This document shows, in pieces, positions 12,224 to 22,919 of a stretch of DNA of 64,000 nt. Position 1 is the stretch's first letter. Every line of letters starts with the position of its first letter. A program made the translations under genes and the position numbers. The notes under the pieces were generated by a model. That model made no database searches, was not told where the DNA came from, and worked only from the letters and a program-made list of their open reading frames with translations. This DNA is from Nitratiruptor sp. SB155-2 (GTDB taxonomy: Bacteria > Campylobacterota > Campylobacteria > Campylobacterales > Nitratiruptoraceae), in assembly GCF_000010325.1 (NCBI RefSeq), contig NC_009662.1, forward strand, positions 1-64,000. Reading direction: 5' to 3'.

Positions 12224-13453
12224 TTATTGACTGCCAAAACCATAAAGATCTGAAAAGAGTTTAATGCAAAGCAGTAATACATTGATAAAAAGAGCAATAA
12301 AAGGTATCGATATAGGAACTTTGAACCCTTTGAAATAGGGCTCTTGTCTTTTAATTTTTATTAGCGCCATATTGATAAGAATAAAGACGATAAAGAGCCC
12401 ATAGCTGGTAAGTTCTGCAAGTTTAACAAGATCGATAAAATATGCAAAAAGAAGTATAAATAGACCGGTTATAATAGTAGCGTAGAGGGGTGTACGAGTA
12501 CGAGGATGGATAGTTGCGAGAAATTGCGGTAAATTTTTCTGTTTTGCCAATCCATACAGCATTCTCGAAACCATAATGATCTGTACAAGTACACCGTTGA
12601 TTATGGCAAAGAGTGCTATGATGCCCAAAAGATGACTTTCGCCACCAGTGAGTTTTTTGAATACCTCATCCAACGGTGCATCACTTTTCCCAAGGGTTTG
12701 AGGATCGATGGCGGTAACACTTACAAAAGCTATGAGAATATAAAGAACCGTTACCAAAAAGAGTGTGATAATTATAGCTTTAGGCATAGTTTTTTGAACA
12801 TCTACCACCTCTTCTGAGAGTTTAACGATATCTTCAAAGCCAATAAATGCATAAAACGCTAGAAAACTTCCTAAAGCGATCTGTATCCAAATATCAATTT
12901 TTAAAGGTGGAATATAGCGCTCGATTGCAACGTTTGCCATATCTATCGATGAAAATCCATAGAAGATGATCAATACTAAACCAAAAATTTCAATGAGCGT
13001 AAAAAGTGCAGTGAGTGTCACGGACTCCTTTACTCCCCATATCGCAATACCGGTTAAAAATAGCAGTGTCAAAAAGAGTGTCAAAAACTCTCCGATATCG
13101 ACTATAGGTCTGAGATAGCCATAAAATCCGCTTATTATGGCAGAAGATGAGAGAATCCCGGTAAGGATAATAATAAAACCCACAAGAGTAGAGATATTGG
13201 GCAAAGAAAATGCATGTTTAAGATAGTAAGCTTCTGCGGATGCATAAGGATAACGGGCCGCAAGTTCTGCGTAGCAAAGTGCCGTAAATAGAACTGCAAA
13301 ACAAGCGAGTATAAATGAAAAAGGTGCATAATTGCCGCTGATTTGGGCAATTTTACCAATAAGAACATATATTCCGGCACCTATAATGTTCCCAGCCCCA
13401 TAAAAGATGAGATAAGGAAGTGTGACTGCACGTTTTAAAGAAGGTTCGCCCAT
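12224..13453 (-). CDS. APC-superfamily amino acid permease
   Basis: 409 residues with about 11-12 hydrophobic helices. The N-terminus contains GAGNIIGAGIYVLIG, the conserved substrate/ion site of helix 1 in amino acid/polyamine/organocation transporters, and helix 6 contains YAFIGFEDIVKLSEEV, the second family hallmark. Substrate cannot be read from sequence. I prefer ATG 13453, six bases after GGAG; an ATG at 13465 has no ribosome site. It converges with the KaiC-like gene with only two bases between stop codons and no clear terminator. Confidence 0.85.
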   Translation of the reverse strand: MGEPSLKRAVTLPYLIFYGAGNIIGAGIYVLIGKIAQISGNYAPFSFILACFAVLFTALCYAELAARYPYASAEAYYLKHAFSLPNISTLVGFIIILTGILSSSAIISGFYGYLRPIVDIGEFLTLFLTLLFLTGIAIWGVKESVTLTALFTLIEIFGLVLIIFYGFSSIDMANVAIERYIPPLKIDIWIQIALGSFLAFYAFIGFEDIVKLSEEVVDVQKTMPKAIIITLFLVTVLYILIAFVSVTAIDPQTLGKSDAPLDEVFKKLTGGESHLLGIIALFAIINGVLVQIIMVSRMLYGLAKQKNLPQFLATIHPRTRTPLYATIITGLFILLFAYFIDLVKLAELTSYGLFIVFILINMALIKIKRQEPYFKGFKVPISIPFIALFINVLLLCIKLFSDLYGFGSQ

Positions 13454-13544
13454 TTTTCTCTCCATCTATTTTCTTAATATAATTGTAATCAATTTGCACT
13501 ATAATTACTTATATCATTGCATAATAACGAGAAAAGAAGTCTGT

Positions 13545-14249
13545 ATGAAGATAAAGGTACGAAGATATCATCCACAGTTCGAACCTCCATCAATCGATAT
13601 GGAGTATGAAATCCCACCTCAGCTGACACTCTTGGAGAGTTTAGAATATATCAAAAAAGAAAAAGACAGAACGCTTACATTTTCCTCCATGTGCCGCAGT
13701 GGAGTGTGTGGCAGTTGCGCGATGCGGGTAAATGGCAAAGAGGTACTGGCCTGTGAGTATAGAGTTCAAGAGGGTGATTTCGTAGAGCCTTTGCAAAATA
13801 GCGAAGTGTTGCGAGATCTTGTGGTAGATGGGCAGAAAGCTTTGGAAACACTTAAAAATGCAAAGGCTTATCCATTGTCGATGCAAGAAAAGCAGCTTCA
13901 AGAGAGTGATATTGAGCAGTTTGAAAAGCAAAGCGATTGTATCTTATGTCAAAGCTGTTATAGCAGTTGCCCAGTCTATGAGACAAATGACTCTTTTTTG
14001 GGTCCATTTGCTTTGACAAGGGCATATCGATATGTCATCGATGCAAGGGAAGAGGAGAAAAAAGAGCATATCGATGCAGTGGTACGAAACGGTATATGGG
14101 ACTGTACGCTTTGTGGTAATTGTACGATAGTCTGTCCACAGGGGATTGATCCGAAAAATGATATTTTGATGCTGCAAAGTTGGGCTGCCAGATTTGGCCA
14201 TACGAATCCAAATATGGGATCTTTTGGAAGTTTTGGATTGGAGTTTTGA
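13545..14249 (+). CDS. Succinate dehydrogenase/fumarate reductase-type iron-sulfur subunit with extra cysteine
   Basis: 234 residues. Cysteines 50, 55, 58 and 70 form the [2Fe-2S] site of the N-terminal ferredoxin domain. Cys132, 135, 138 and 142 form a [4Fe-4S] site. The third site, Cys187, 190, 193, 197 (in CTLCGNCTIVCP), has four cysteines where classical SdhB/FrdB has three and binds [3Fe-4S]; such a change is known in non-classical enzymes with a CCG-domain partner. It should transfer electrons between the flavoprotein encoded at 6.9-8.5 kb and an anchor subunit that is not in the window. The stop overlaps the next start by one base. Confidence 0.88.
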   Translation: MKIKVRRYHPQFEPPSIDMEYEIPPQLTLLESLEYIKKEKDRTLTFSSMCRSGVCGSCAMRVNGKEVLACEYRVQEGDFVEPLQNSEVLRDLVVDGQKALETLKNAKAYPLSMQEKQLQESDIEQFEKQSDCILCQSCYSSCPVYETNDSFLGPFALTRAYRYVIDAREEEKKEHIDAVVRNGIWDCTLCGNCTIVCPQGIDPKNDILMLQSWAARFGHTNPNMGSFGSFGLEF

Positions 14250-14920
14250 TGGATAGAAACGCTTACAATATAGAACTTTTTTCAGCAGTGCCAAATTTCA
14301 TTATCGATGATATCAATCGATACGGCAAAATCGTTGAATTTTATAAAAATATGCCGGCAATGAATAGTGATGATACGATGCGTTATTTCTATTTTATCAT
14401 AGAAGGTCGTATAAAGGTGTATCAGTTCAATTTTGAAACTTCTAAAGAGCAGACAATCAAGATTTTAAGCCGTGGTGATATGTTTGATGTAGTTGTTTTG
14501 ATGGATGACAAACCTCATGAAGTTGTCACCCAAGCATATGAAGACACCAAAGCCCTTCGTATTCCAATCGATAAAGTGCGAGAGTGGATCGATAGTAACA
14601 AGGATTTTCGGAAACTTTTTTTCCGCTATGTTGCCAACGAGATGCGAAATCTTGAAGAACTTGCTACGGATTTGAGTCTTTTAGATACCTCATCCAGATT
14701 TATTAAGCTTCTTTTGAAAAATTTCGATCCATCTACCGCCAAGCTTAAACTCATCCACGATCTTCCTCATGAAGAGTTAGCCTCACTGATAGGGACTGTC
14801 CGCCATGTAGTCAATAGGCATATTCAAGAGTTAAAAAAAGATGGCAGCCTAGAAGTGGAGCGAAAAAAAATCAAACTGAACAATATTGCTAAACTCATTG
14901 ATCGATTGCAACTGAAGTAG
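14249..14920 (+). CDS. Crp/Fnr-family transcriptional regulator
   Basis: 223 residues starting at ATG 14249, overlapping the previous stop by one base. A cyclic-nucleotide-binding-type beta-roll (about 10-125; YFIIEGRIKVYQF and ILSRGDMFDVVVLMD) is followed by a dimerisation helix and a winged helix with HEELASLIGTVRHVVNRHIQEL near 172-193. No N-terminal Fnr cysteine cluster is present, so it is not an oxygen-sensing [4Fe-4S] Fnr. Translational coupling to the fumarate reductase-type subunit suggests it may control that enzyme or the stress genes that follow. Ligand unknown. Confidence 0.88.
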   Translation: MDRNAYNIELFSAVPNFIIDDINRYGKIVEFYKNMPAMNSDDTMRYFYFIIEGRIKVYQFNFETSKEQTIKILSRGDMFDVVVLMDDKPHEVVTQAYEDTKALRIPIDKVREWIDSNKDFRKLFFRYVANEMRNLEELATDLSLLDTSSRFIKLLLKNFDPSTAKLKLIHDLPHEELASLIGTVRHVVNRHIQELKKDGSLEVERKKIKLNNIAKLIDRLQLK

Positions 14921-14980
14921 CAGATAATTTTCTATAATCGTACTAAAATCATTTCAACCAAAAAGATAAAGGAGGTTGAA

Positions 14981-15856
14981 ATGAAAAAACTCTTTGTGAG
15001 TATTGCGGCTGCTTCACTGTTGGTCAGCGGTGCCTTTGCTTCTGTTGCAAGTAAAGCCGAGTCAAACAAAGCTGTTGCGCAAGCAAAAACAGAAGTCAAA
15101 AAAGAGCAAAAAGAGCTCAAAATTGTACAAGAGGCCGTTGATGCCGTTGCATTGACCAATAAAGTGCTCGCAGAACTGGAAAAAGGGAATAAAGATCAGG
15201 CCATCAAAGATCTTGAAGATGCCATTGGCAAATTGGAAGTAGTGCTCAGTGCCCCAAACGCTCCTGCACTTATTCCGATAGACAGTACAATCGAAGTTGT
15301 CGATTTTCCAGGAACACTGCAAGATATTAAAACTGCGATTATTAGCGTAAAGGCGTTGTTAGCGCAAAATAAAATCCAAGAAGCACGAGCGATTCTCGAT
15401 ACGTTACGAAGCGAAATTGTGTTAAAAGTTGTCAATCTTCCATTAGCTTCCTATCCAGCGGCATTGAAATTAGCTGCTAAATTTTTGCATGAAAACAGAA
15501 TCAATGAAGCGAAAAACGTTTTAAATCAAGCACTCGCAACATTTGTAGAAGTTGATGTTGTCACACCTATCCCGCTTTTACAAGCGATCCATCTTGTTGA
15601 AGTTGCCCAAAAAGAGGCAAAAAAAGATAAGAAAAAAGCTCTCGATATGCTTGACGAGGCAAAACGGGATCTCAAAAAAGCCGAAGCTCTTGGTTATACA
15701 AGTGATTCCGATACAACATACAAGATGCTAGAAGATATGATCGAAAAGGTGGAAAAAGAGATCAAAGGCAAAAACAGAGCCGAAAAACTTTTTGAGGAAC
15801 TTTTGGAAAAACTCAAAGAGTTTAAAGAAAAAGCTGTGAAAAAAATCAATAAATAA
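14981..15856 (+). CDS. YfdX-like periplasmic protein
   Basis: 291 residues with a signal peptide (1-20, cleavage probably after AFA). The mature protein is almost all helical and Lys/Glu/Ala-rich, with repeated helical hairpins and a stretch of small hydrophobic residues around 90-165 (PNAPALIPIDSTIEVVDFPG and similar). This matches my recollection of the YfdX family, periplasmic proteins linked in Enterobacteria to acid and drug tolerance. A very strong Shine-Dalgarno AAAGGAGG precedes the ATG. It opens a run of five co-oriented genes including an HdeD-like acid-resistance protein, which supports the family call. Chaperone-type function is inferred. Confidence 0.72.
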   Translation: MKKLFVSIAAASLLVSGAFASVASKAESNKAVAQAKTEVKKEQKELKIVQEAVDAVALTNKVLAELEKGNKDQAIKDLEDAIGKLEVVLSAPNAPALIPIDSTIEVVDFPGTLQDIKTAIISVKALLAQNKIQEARAILDTLRSEIVLKVVNLPLASYPAALKLAAKFLHENRINEAKNVLNQALATFVEVDVVTPIPLLQAIHLVEVAQKEAKKDKKKALDMLDEAKRDLKKAEALGYTSDSDTTYKMLEDMIEKVEKEIKGKNRAEKLFEELLEKLKEFKEKAVKKINK

Positions 15857-15867
15857 AGGAGAAAACC

Positions 15868-16314
15868 ATGGCAGTAGTAGGATTTCATCATTTAGAGGAA
15901 CTGTTTCGAAGAGGTGCGAGTCTAGATATCAAAAAGGGACATGCAAAAGAGGTAACAGATATTGTAGAGCAAAAACTGTATGATTTGCTTTTAATGGGAC
16001 AAAAAGCGGCAAAATACAATAACAGAGATGTTATATGGAAATATGATCTTCCTATAACAAAAGGCTTGGAAGAGACGATCAATGAGTTTAAAAAACTGGA
16101 ACAAGAGATTGAGCTGAAAGATATTTTGGAGCGTCTTGCAACCTATCCTCCTCTTTTGGAGTTGGAAGCGGAGCTTGAAAAGAGCCTTCCTGAGATTGTA
16201 GGTGGTTTGACACTTGTTTTAGCAAGAATCATGAAAAAACTAGACGAAGAAAATAGATCCGTAACACATGAGCTCATTGAAAAAGCCAAAAGTGTCATGG
16301 ATTTGACGTTATAG
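15868..16314 (+). CDS. DUF1931 family protein, predicted histone fold
   Basis: 148 residues, soluble, mostly helical. The sequence (MAVVGFHHLEELFRRGAS start, EKLYDLL-like helices, then PITKGLEETINEF and LERLATYPPLLELE) resembles the DUF1931 family, whose Aquifex aeolicus member has a double histone-fold structure. These proteins are common in thermophilic bacteria and their function is unknown. Shine-Dalgarno AAAGGAG; 11 bases after the YfdX-like gene and 9 bases before the HdeD-like gene, so it is in an operon with envelope-stress genes. Family call is from memory of the family's sequence. Confidence 0.7.
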   Translation: MAVVGFHHLEELFRRGASLDIKKGHAKEVTDIVEQKLYDLLLMGQKAAKYNNRDVIWKYDLPITKGLEETINEFKKLEQEIELKDILERLATYPPLLELEAELEKSLPEIVGGLTLVLARIMKKLDEENRSVTHELIEKAKSVMDLTL

Positions 16315-16323
16315 GAGGCTGTT

Positions 16324-16877
16324 ATGGTTGGTTATCAAAATATGCTCGATAACAAAGAGCTACTGAAAAATTTTGAAAAGCATTCCAAAATTGCTGGAGT
16401 GATCTTTTTGCTTTTAGGATTAGTGGGAATTTTCTTTCCCGCTATCATGAGTTTGACGACAGCCTATTTCGTTGCTTTTTTATTCATATTCAGTGGGATT
16501 ACCATCGGATATCATACATGGCAGACAGATAGAAAGGACTGGCTTGGATGGCTTAAAGCCTTTATCTACTTTTTAACAGGGGCTTTGGTTATCTTTTTCC
16601 CGCTTCCTGGAGTTGCAGCGCTCGGAATTATTTTGGCTATCTACTTTTTTATGGATGGTTTTGCCTCTTTTGCACTTTCTGGACAGATGAAGGGAGAGAA
16701 TAAGTATTGGTGGTTAATTTTACTTAATGGAATTTTGTCTATTGTTATAGGTGTGATCTTTTTGATCGGTTGGCCATTTAGTTCTCTGTTTTTAGTGGGT
16801 CTTTTTGTTGGAATCAGCCTTTTCTTTGATGGAATCATTCTTCTTACGATGAGCTCCCAAATTAAAAAACTTGACTA

Positions 16878-16878
<1 letters not shown>
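16324..16878 (+). CDS. HdeD/DUF308-like membrane protein
   Basis: 184 residues with six hydrophobic helices in three paired repeats; the helices contain GIFFPAIMSLTTAYFVAFLF, GALVIFFPLPGVAALGIILA and related segments with a recurring P-x-x-x-x-L pattern typical of HdeD (DUF308). HdeD is an inner-membrane protein of acid resistance in Escherichia coli. AGGAGG precedes the ATG. It ends an apparent three-gene operon with the YfdX-like and DUF1931 genes; a strong terminator starts at its stop codon. Confidence 0.85.
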
Positions 16879-18843
<1,965 letters not shown>

Positions 18844-18920
18844 GTTGCAACAAAAGTTGCAGAAAAATTAAGTAAAAAGATGTAAACTATTATTACTAAT
18901 ATCCCATAAAGGAGGAAAAT

Positions 18921-19742
18921 ATGGGATTCAATGAAAAGCTGCAAGAGATATTGGATTCTCAGGTGGATGTTGTCAAAAAGGTGATGAGCCTTGTAAGTGA
19001 GAGTATCGATGAACTCAAAGAAAAAGCAAAAGCAGAAAAGCGCTCTTTGGATGAGGTAATCGATGAGATTTTACAGAAAGTGAATATAAATAAGAAGGAG
19101 GGGGAAATGGGAATGCCACTACTTGGAGATAAGTTTCCATCAATCAATGTCCAAACAACACATGGACCAATGAGTTTACCAGATGATTTGAAAGGAAAAT
19201 GGACAGTACTTTTTAGCCATCCTGCAGACTTTACACCAGTATGTACGACTGAATTTGTCAGTTTTCAAAAGCACAAAAAGGATTTCGACGAGATTGGTGC
19301 ACAGCTGATTGGTCTATCCATCGACCAAGTATTCAGCCATATCAAATGGGTTGAGTGGATTAAAGAGAAACTTGATGTAGAAATCGAATTTCCAATTATT
19401 GCAGCAACAGACACATTGGCAGCGCAAATTGGTATGGTGCACCCAAACAAAGGAACCAATACAGTTCGAGCAGTCTTTATCATCGATCCTGAAGGAGTTG
19501 TGAGAACAATTCTTTACTATCCACAAGAGATTGGTCGAAACATTCCTGAAATTGTACGGGCTGTTAAAGCACTTCAAAAAAGTGATGCCGAAGGTGTTGC
19601 AACACCTGCAAACTGGCCAGAAAATGAGCTTATTGGCGATAAGGTTATCATCCCACCTGCTACTGATTGCGAAACTGCGAAGAAACGAACCGAAGAGTAT
19701 AGCTGCTATGATTGGTGGTTCTGCTACAAAGAGTCGAAATAA
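18921..19742 (+). CDS. Peroxiredoxin (Prx6/archaeal type) with 62-residue helical N-terminal extension
   Basis: 273 residues from ATG 18921, which follows a strong AAAGGAGG. The peroxiredoxin proper begins at residue 63 and carries the peroxidatic Cys108 in [13 protein letters not shown], with extra cysteines near the C-terminus in [10 protein letters not shown], as in archaeal Prx6-like enzymes. It reduces peroxides in the cytoplasm. Residues 1-62 form a Lys/Glu-rich amphipathic helical region absent from normal peroxiredoxins. An equally strong internal ribosome site (AGGAGG 19096-19101) stands before in-frame ATG 19107, so a normal-length form of 211 residues may also be made, or the upstream start may be the unusual one. 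Confidence 0.93.
   Translation: MGFNEKLQEILDSQVDVVKKVMSLVSESIDELKEKAKAEKRSLDEVIDEILQKVNINKKEGEMGMPLLGDKFPSINVQTTHGPMSLPDDLKGKWTVLFSHPADFTPVCTTEFVSFQKHKKDFDEIGAQLIGLSIDQVFSHIKWVEWIKEKLDVEIEFPIIAATDTLAAQIGMVHPNKGTNTVRAVFIIDPEGVVRTILYYPQEIGRNIPEIVRAVKALQKSDAEGVATPANWPENELIGDKVIIPPATDCETAKKRTEEYSCYDWWFCYKESK
19095..19109 (+). promoter_or_regulatory. Internal Shine-Dalgarno and second start inside the peroxiredoxin gene
   Basis: AAGGAGGGGG at 19095-19104 is placed five bases (counted from AGGAGG) before an in-frame ATG at 19107, exactly where the conserved peroxiredoxin domain begins. It encodes Lys-Lys-Glu-Gly-Glu in the long form. Purine richness could arise from those codons, but the spacing is optimal for initiation. 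Confidence 0.6.
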
Positions 19743-19745
19743 ATT

Positions 19746-20156
19746 TCAGGCCCTTTGGCCTGATGTTATTTTTTTCATATAACCTTTTTTCGTATTCTTT
19801 TTTATTTTTTGATTTAGCTCAGGGAAAAATACACCAAAATCCCCTTTTATACCCGTCGATTCCGTTGCTTTTTTGGCAACTGTTTCCTCTTGAAAAAAGA
19901 GAAAATGGTGACCATCAAACTTTTTATTCATATAGTTAAATAGTTTTTTCCCATCAGAATGGGTCACTCGTGCTTTTTGAAGTCTCTGAAAGAAACGCTT
20001 GAACTTCTCTCTTCTCTCTTTTTGGGAGAAAAAAAGAGTTCCTCCAATGACAATAAATAAGATATCTGCTAGTATGAGAATGAAAATAAAAAGATGGGTG
20101 TCACCACCTGTTGCCGATTTAAACCCATGTGTTGCAGTAGCGACCCTATCATTCAT
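19746..20156 (-). CDS. Small single-pass membrane protein, unknown function
   Basis: 136 residues with one hydrophobic segment at about 23-44 (IFILILADILFIVIGGTLFF), followed by a basic region (KERREKFKRFFQRLQKARV) and a Lys-rich C-terminus. I do not recognise the family. It lies alone on the minus strand between the convergent peroxiredoxin gene and the molybdate-type transporter operon, and its last codons form part of the terminator palindrome. The basic region just after the membrane segment predicts an N-out, C-in topology. It may be real but evidence is limited to length and composition. Confidence 0.55.
   Translation of the reverse strand: MNDRVATATHGFKSATGGDTHLFIFILILADILFIVIGGTLFFSQKERREKFKRFFQRLQKARVTHSDGKKLFNYMNKKFDGHHFLFFQEETVAKKATESTGIKGDFGVFFPELNQKIKKNTKKGYMKKITSGQRA
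19747..19776. terminator. Terminator after peroxiredoxin, probably bidirectional
   Basis: CAGGCC (19747-19752), loop CTTT, GGCCTG (19757-19762), then GATGTTATTTTTTTC. It follows the peroxiredoxin stop by four bases. The converging small membrane-protein gene ends inside the same palindrome. Confidence 0.85.
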
Positions 20157-20232
20157 AACAGATCCTAAAAAATAAATATCTATAATAAATATAGCGCAAA
20201 AAGATATTTTTTAATTTAAATAAAAATTATAA

Positions 20233-21225
20233 TTAATGCAGTTTGATAAATGCGGAAGGTGGAACGGATATAGAGTTGGTATCGATTTTTTCTTTGCTTT
20301 TGATATATACATATGCGCCATTTTCTGTTTTAAAAATGCCAAGAAAATGCTCTTTGAACTGTAGCCACTCTATTGATCCATGAAGGGAGTTTTTTGAAGA
20401 AGGTTGCAACAAGATCTTTTCGGGTACAATGAGGATATCACACTCTTTTTCGCATCGTATATTGGTTTGAAAGGATGTTTGCAACGAAGGGATGTAAAGA
20501 ACCCCATCTTTCGTATAGGCTTTGAAGATATTTTTATATCCAAGATATTTTGCGACAGAAATGGTTTTTGGATGAGAAAAAACCTCCTCTTTTGTACCTG
20601 TTTGTTCGATTTTTCCATCGATCATCACAGAGACGGAATCGGCCAAAAAATAGGCTTCGTCCAAATCGTGTGTTATAAAAAGTGTTGGAATTGCGAACTC
20701 TTTTTGTACCCTTTTCAAAAACATCCAAAGCTCTTGTTTCAATGTCATATCTAGAGCACTAAAAGGTTCATCCAGAACGAGAAGTTTTGGTTGAATAGCG
20801 AGGGCTCTAAGAAGGGCCACCCTTTGACGTTCCCCTCCGCTTAAGGTGGATGGATATCGATGAAGCAGTGGTTCAAGACGGCTCAAAGTGAGCAACTCAT
20901 CGAGAAACTTTTTATCGACATCTTTTTTTTGTGCTTTAAGGCCATACAGGATGTTCTCATGTACATTCATATGGGGGAAAAGGGCCAAATGCTGTGGAAC
21001 ATAACCAAAATCTCTTTCATGGGGTTGGAGTGAAGTGATATCCTTTTGATCAAAATAGATTTTCCCAGATTGAGGTTGAATTAGCCCGAGAATCAATTTC
21101 AAAAGGGTGCTTTTCCCAGCCCCGGATGGACCAAGCAGAGCATGGGAAGAAGTAGGCACCGAAAGATTAATCCCTTCGAGAGTGAATGAGCCCATCATTG
21201 CATGTACATTGTGAAGAGCGATCAC
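20233..21225 (-). CDS. modC: Molybdate/tungstate ABC transporter ATP-binding protein
   Basis: 330 residues. Walker A GPSGAGKST near residue 33, Q-loop YVPQHLALFP, signature LSGGERQRVALLRALA, Walker B LLVLDEPFSALD and the H-loop THDLDEA are all present. A C-terminal region (about 235-330) resembles the short regulatory domain of ModC/CysA-type ATPases. It energises import with the permease encoded just upstream (4-base overlap) and the binding protein. Substrate choice between molybdate and tungstate cannot be read; the gene set would support molybdopterin enzymes. Confidence 0.88.
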   Translation of the reverse strand: MIALHNVHAMMGSFTLEGINLSVPTSSHALLGPSGAGKSTLLKLILGLIQPQSGKIYFDQKDITSLQPHERDFGYVPQHLALFPHMNVHENILYGLKAQKKDVDKKFLDELLTLSRLEPLLHRYPSTLSGGERQRVALLRALAIQPKLLVLDEPFSALDMTLKQELWMFLKRVQKEFAIPTLFITHDLDEAYFLADSVSVMIDGKIEQTGTKEEVFSHPKTISVAKYLGYKNIFKAYTKDGVLYIPSLQTSFQTNIRCEKECDILIVPEKILLQPSSKNSLHGSIEWLQFKEHFLGIFKTENGAYVYIKSKEKIDTNSISVPPSAFIKLH

Positions 21226-22001
21226 CTTTGCAACCTTTGTAGGAGCATTCTTGTAAGAAAAAGTGCTCCAAGACCAAAGGATAGAAGTATCAGAATGATT
21301 GTCACTGTGCCTTTGATATCTGCCATCTCGAGATGCAGATAGATAGAAATGGGCAGTGTCTCCGTACGAAAAGGCATCGTTCCCGCAATCGTTAAAGTAG
21401 CTCCGAACTCTCCCAGCGCTTTTGCCCAGCTAAGAATCATTCCTGCAATTAGTCCTCTTTTTGCCAAAGGTAAAGTGATAGTAAAAAAGGTATACAAAGG
21501 ATTTGCTCCAAGAGTATTTGCCGTATTTTCAAACTCCGTATCCACCTCGTCAAACGCCGCTTTTGCAAAGCGAGTCGCAACGCCAGCAATGGTTAGAAAT
21601 TGCGCCAAAACGATACCGCTGAAGCTGAAAACAAATGTGATGAGGTTGTTTTGTATCCACTCTCCCAAAGGATTGTTGAAAAAGATAAGAACGATGGCTC
21701 CCAAGGCTGCTGGAGAGACCACCATAGGAAATTCGAGGAGTGTATCGATAATGTTTTTGCTCATAAAGGAGTAGCGCGAAAGAGCAAAACCTGCCGGTAT
21801 TGCAACCAAAAGAGCTAGAATTGTAGCAATGGTTGCAGCTAGAAGGGATGTTTTTACAGCAAAGAGGATCCTAGCTGAATGAAGATAGGAAAGGAATTCG
21901 TTTGGATGAAAAAAGTACAAAATGGAAGCGATCAATCCTCCATATAAAAGCAGTAAAAATAGAGCAAAAGGAATCGTCAATCGCTTCACTGCCCGATCCA
22001 C
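21222..22001 (-). CDS. modB: Molybdate/tungstate ABC transporter permease
   Basis: 259 residues with six hydrophobic segments. The cytoplasmic coupling motif ANTLGANPLYTFFTITLPLAKRG (positions about 165-187) is the EAA loop of binding-protein-dependent permeases, close to ModB. It overlaps the binding-protein gene by 16 bases and the ATPase gene by 4 bases, giving the order binding protein-permease-ATPase in one transcript. Confidence 0.9.
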   Translation of the reverse strand: MDRAVKRLTIPFALFLLLLYGGLIASILYFFHPNEFLSYLHSARILFAVKTSLLAATIATILALLVAIPAGFALSRYSFMSKNIIDTLLEFPMVVSPAALGAIVLIFFNNPLGEWIQNNLITFVFSFSGIVLAQFLTIAGVATRFAKAAFDEVDTEFENTANTLGANPLYTFFTITLPLAKRGLIAGMILSWAKALGEFGATLTIAGTMPFRTETLPISIYLHLEMADIKGTVTIILILLSFGLGALFLTRMLLQRLQR

Positions 22002-22816
22002 TCCTGTGGTACCTGATATGTGCCACCCACAGGTTTTGTAGCCCCAATAAATTCCTTCGCCGCATCGAGCGTTGCAAAATAGTGGTACTTGGCAAAGATC
22101 TTTTGCCCTTCTTGTGATGTTAAAAAGTCGATAAACTGCTGGGCAAGTTTTGGATGGCGGCTAAATTTGGAGATGGCAATAGGGATATAGCCTATACGGA
22201 CAATCTCACTGGGCTTTAAGGGGATCGTCTCGATTTTTTCGGGATTCCAGTAGTGAAACACTCTCCAGCCGATGACTGCATCCGCTTGCTGTAAAACAAC
22301 TGCATTGGCCGTTTTGGCACACGATCCTGTATATCCCACAAGATTTTTTCGAAACTGCTTTTTTTGTTTGGGAGTGAAGTTCTTCTCCAGTATCTCAATG
22401 GCGTATGCCCCAACACATACCCCTTGCGGATTTGCGATAGCGACTTTAATACCAGGTTTTGTAAGGTCTTTTAGAGAGTGAATATGTTTGGGATTTCCTT
22501 TTGGGACATTGATGGCTGGAACCAAATAGACAACGATTTTTTCGCTTTTTGGATCCACAAGCCCCTTTTTCTTGGCTATCTCCATATAGTCTGAGCTTCC
22601 TGGAAAGTAGAGATCTCCTTGCTTTGTAAGCTGCATTTGTGAAAGCACAAAACCGCTTCCACCAAAGATGATATCTACATGTATGCCCGTTTTTTTCTCG
22701 AAGGCTTTGGCAGCCTCTTCGGTCGCTGGTTTGCTGGCACTTCCAGCAAAGATTAAAAGATGCTCTTTTGCTAAAAGCACTGTCAAAAAAGCAACAAGGA
22801 GAACTATTTTTTTCAC
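21986..22816 (-). CDS. modA: Molybdate/tungstate-type periplasmic binding protein
   Basis: 276 residues from GTG 22816, which follows GGAGGGG; an in-frame TTG 21 bases upstream lies before that ribosome site. Signal peptide at about 1-18. The mature protein begins with LLIFAGSASKPATEEAAKAFEKK, the ModA/WtpA-type N-terminal ligand-binding motif, and continues with ITFGGSGF-like IIFGGSGFVLSQM and GDLYFPGSSDYM. It also carries the GWRVFHYWNPEKIE segment of this family. It captures oxyanion for the permease. A TATAAT lies upstream at about 22839-22844 on this strand. Confidence 0.87.
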   Translation of the reverse strand: MKKIVLLVAFLTVLLAKEHLLIFAGSASKPATEEAAKAFEKKTGIHVDIIFGGSGFVLSQMQLTKQGDLYFPGSSDYMEIAKKKGLVDPKSEKIVVYLVPAINVPKGNPKHIHSLKDLTKPGIKVAIANPQGVCVGAYAIEILEKNFTPKQKKQFRKNLVGYTGSCAKTANAVVLQQADAVIGWRVFHYWNPEKIETIPLKPSEIVRIGYIPIAISKFSRHPKLAQQFIDFLTSQEGQKIFAKYHYFATLDAAKEFIGATKPVGGTYQVPQEWIGQ

Positions 22817-22919
22817 ATCCCCTCCCTCTTTTTTCAAAAATTATAGCATGTACTATGTTTACACGAAAATTGCACACTCGATTTTGTATAGTATAGGGAA
22901 TTAAACAAAAGGAGATGTT

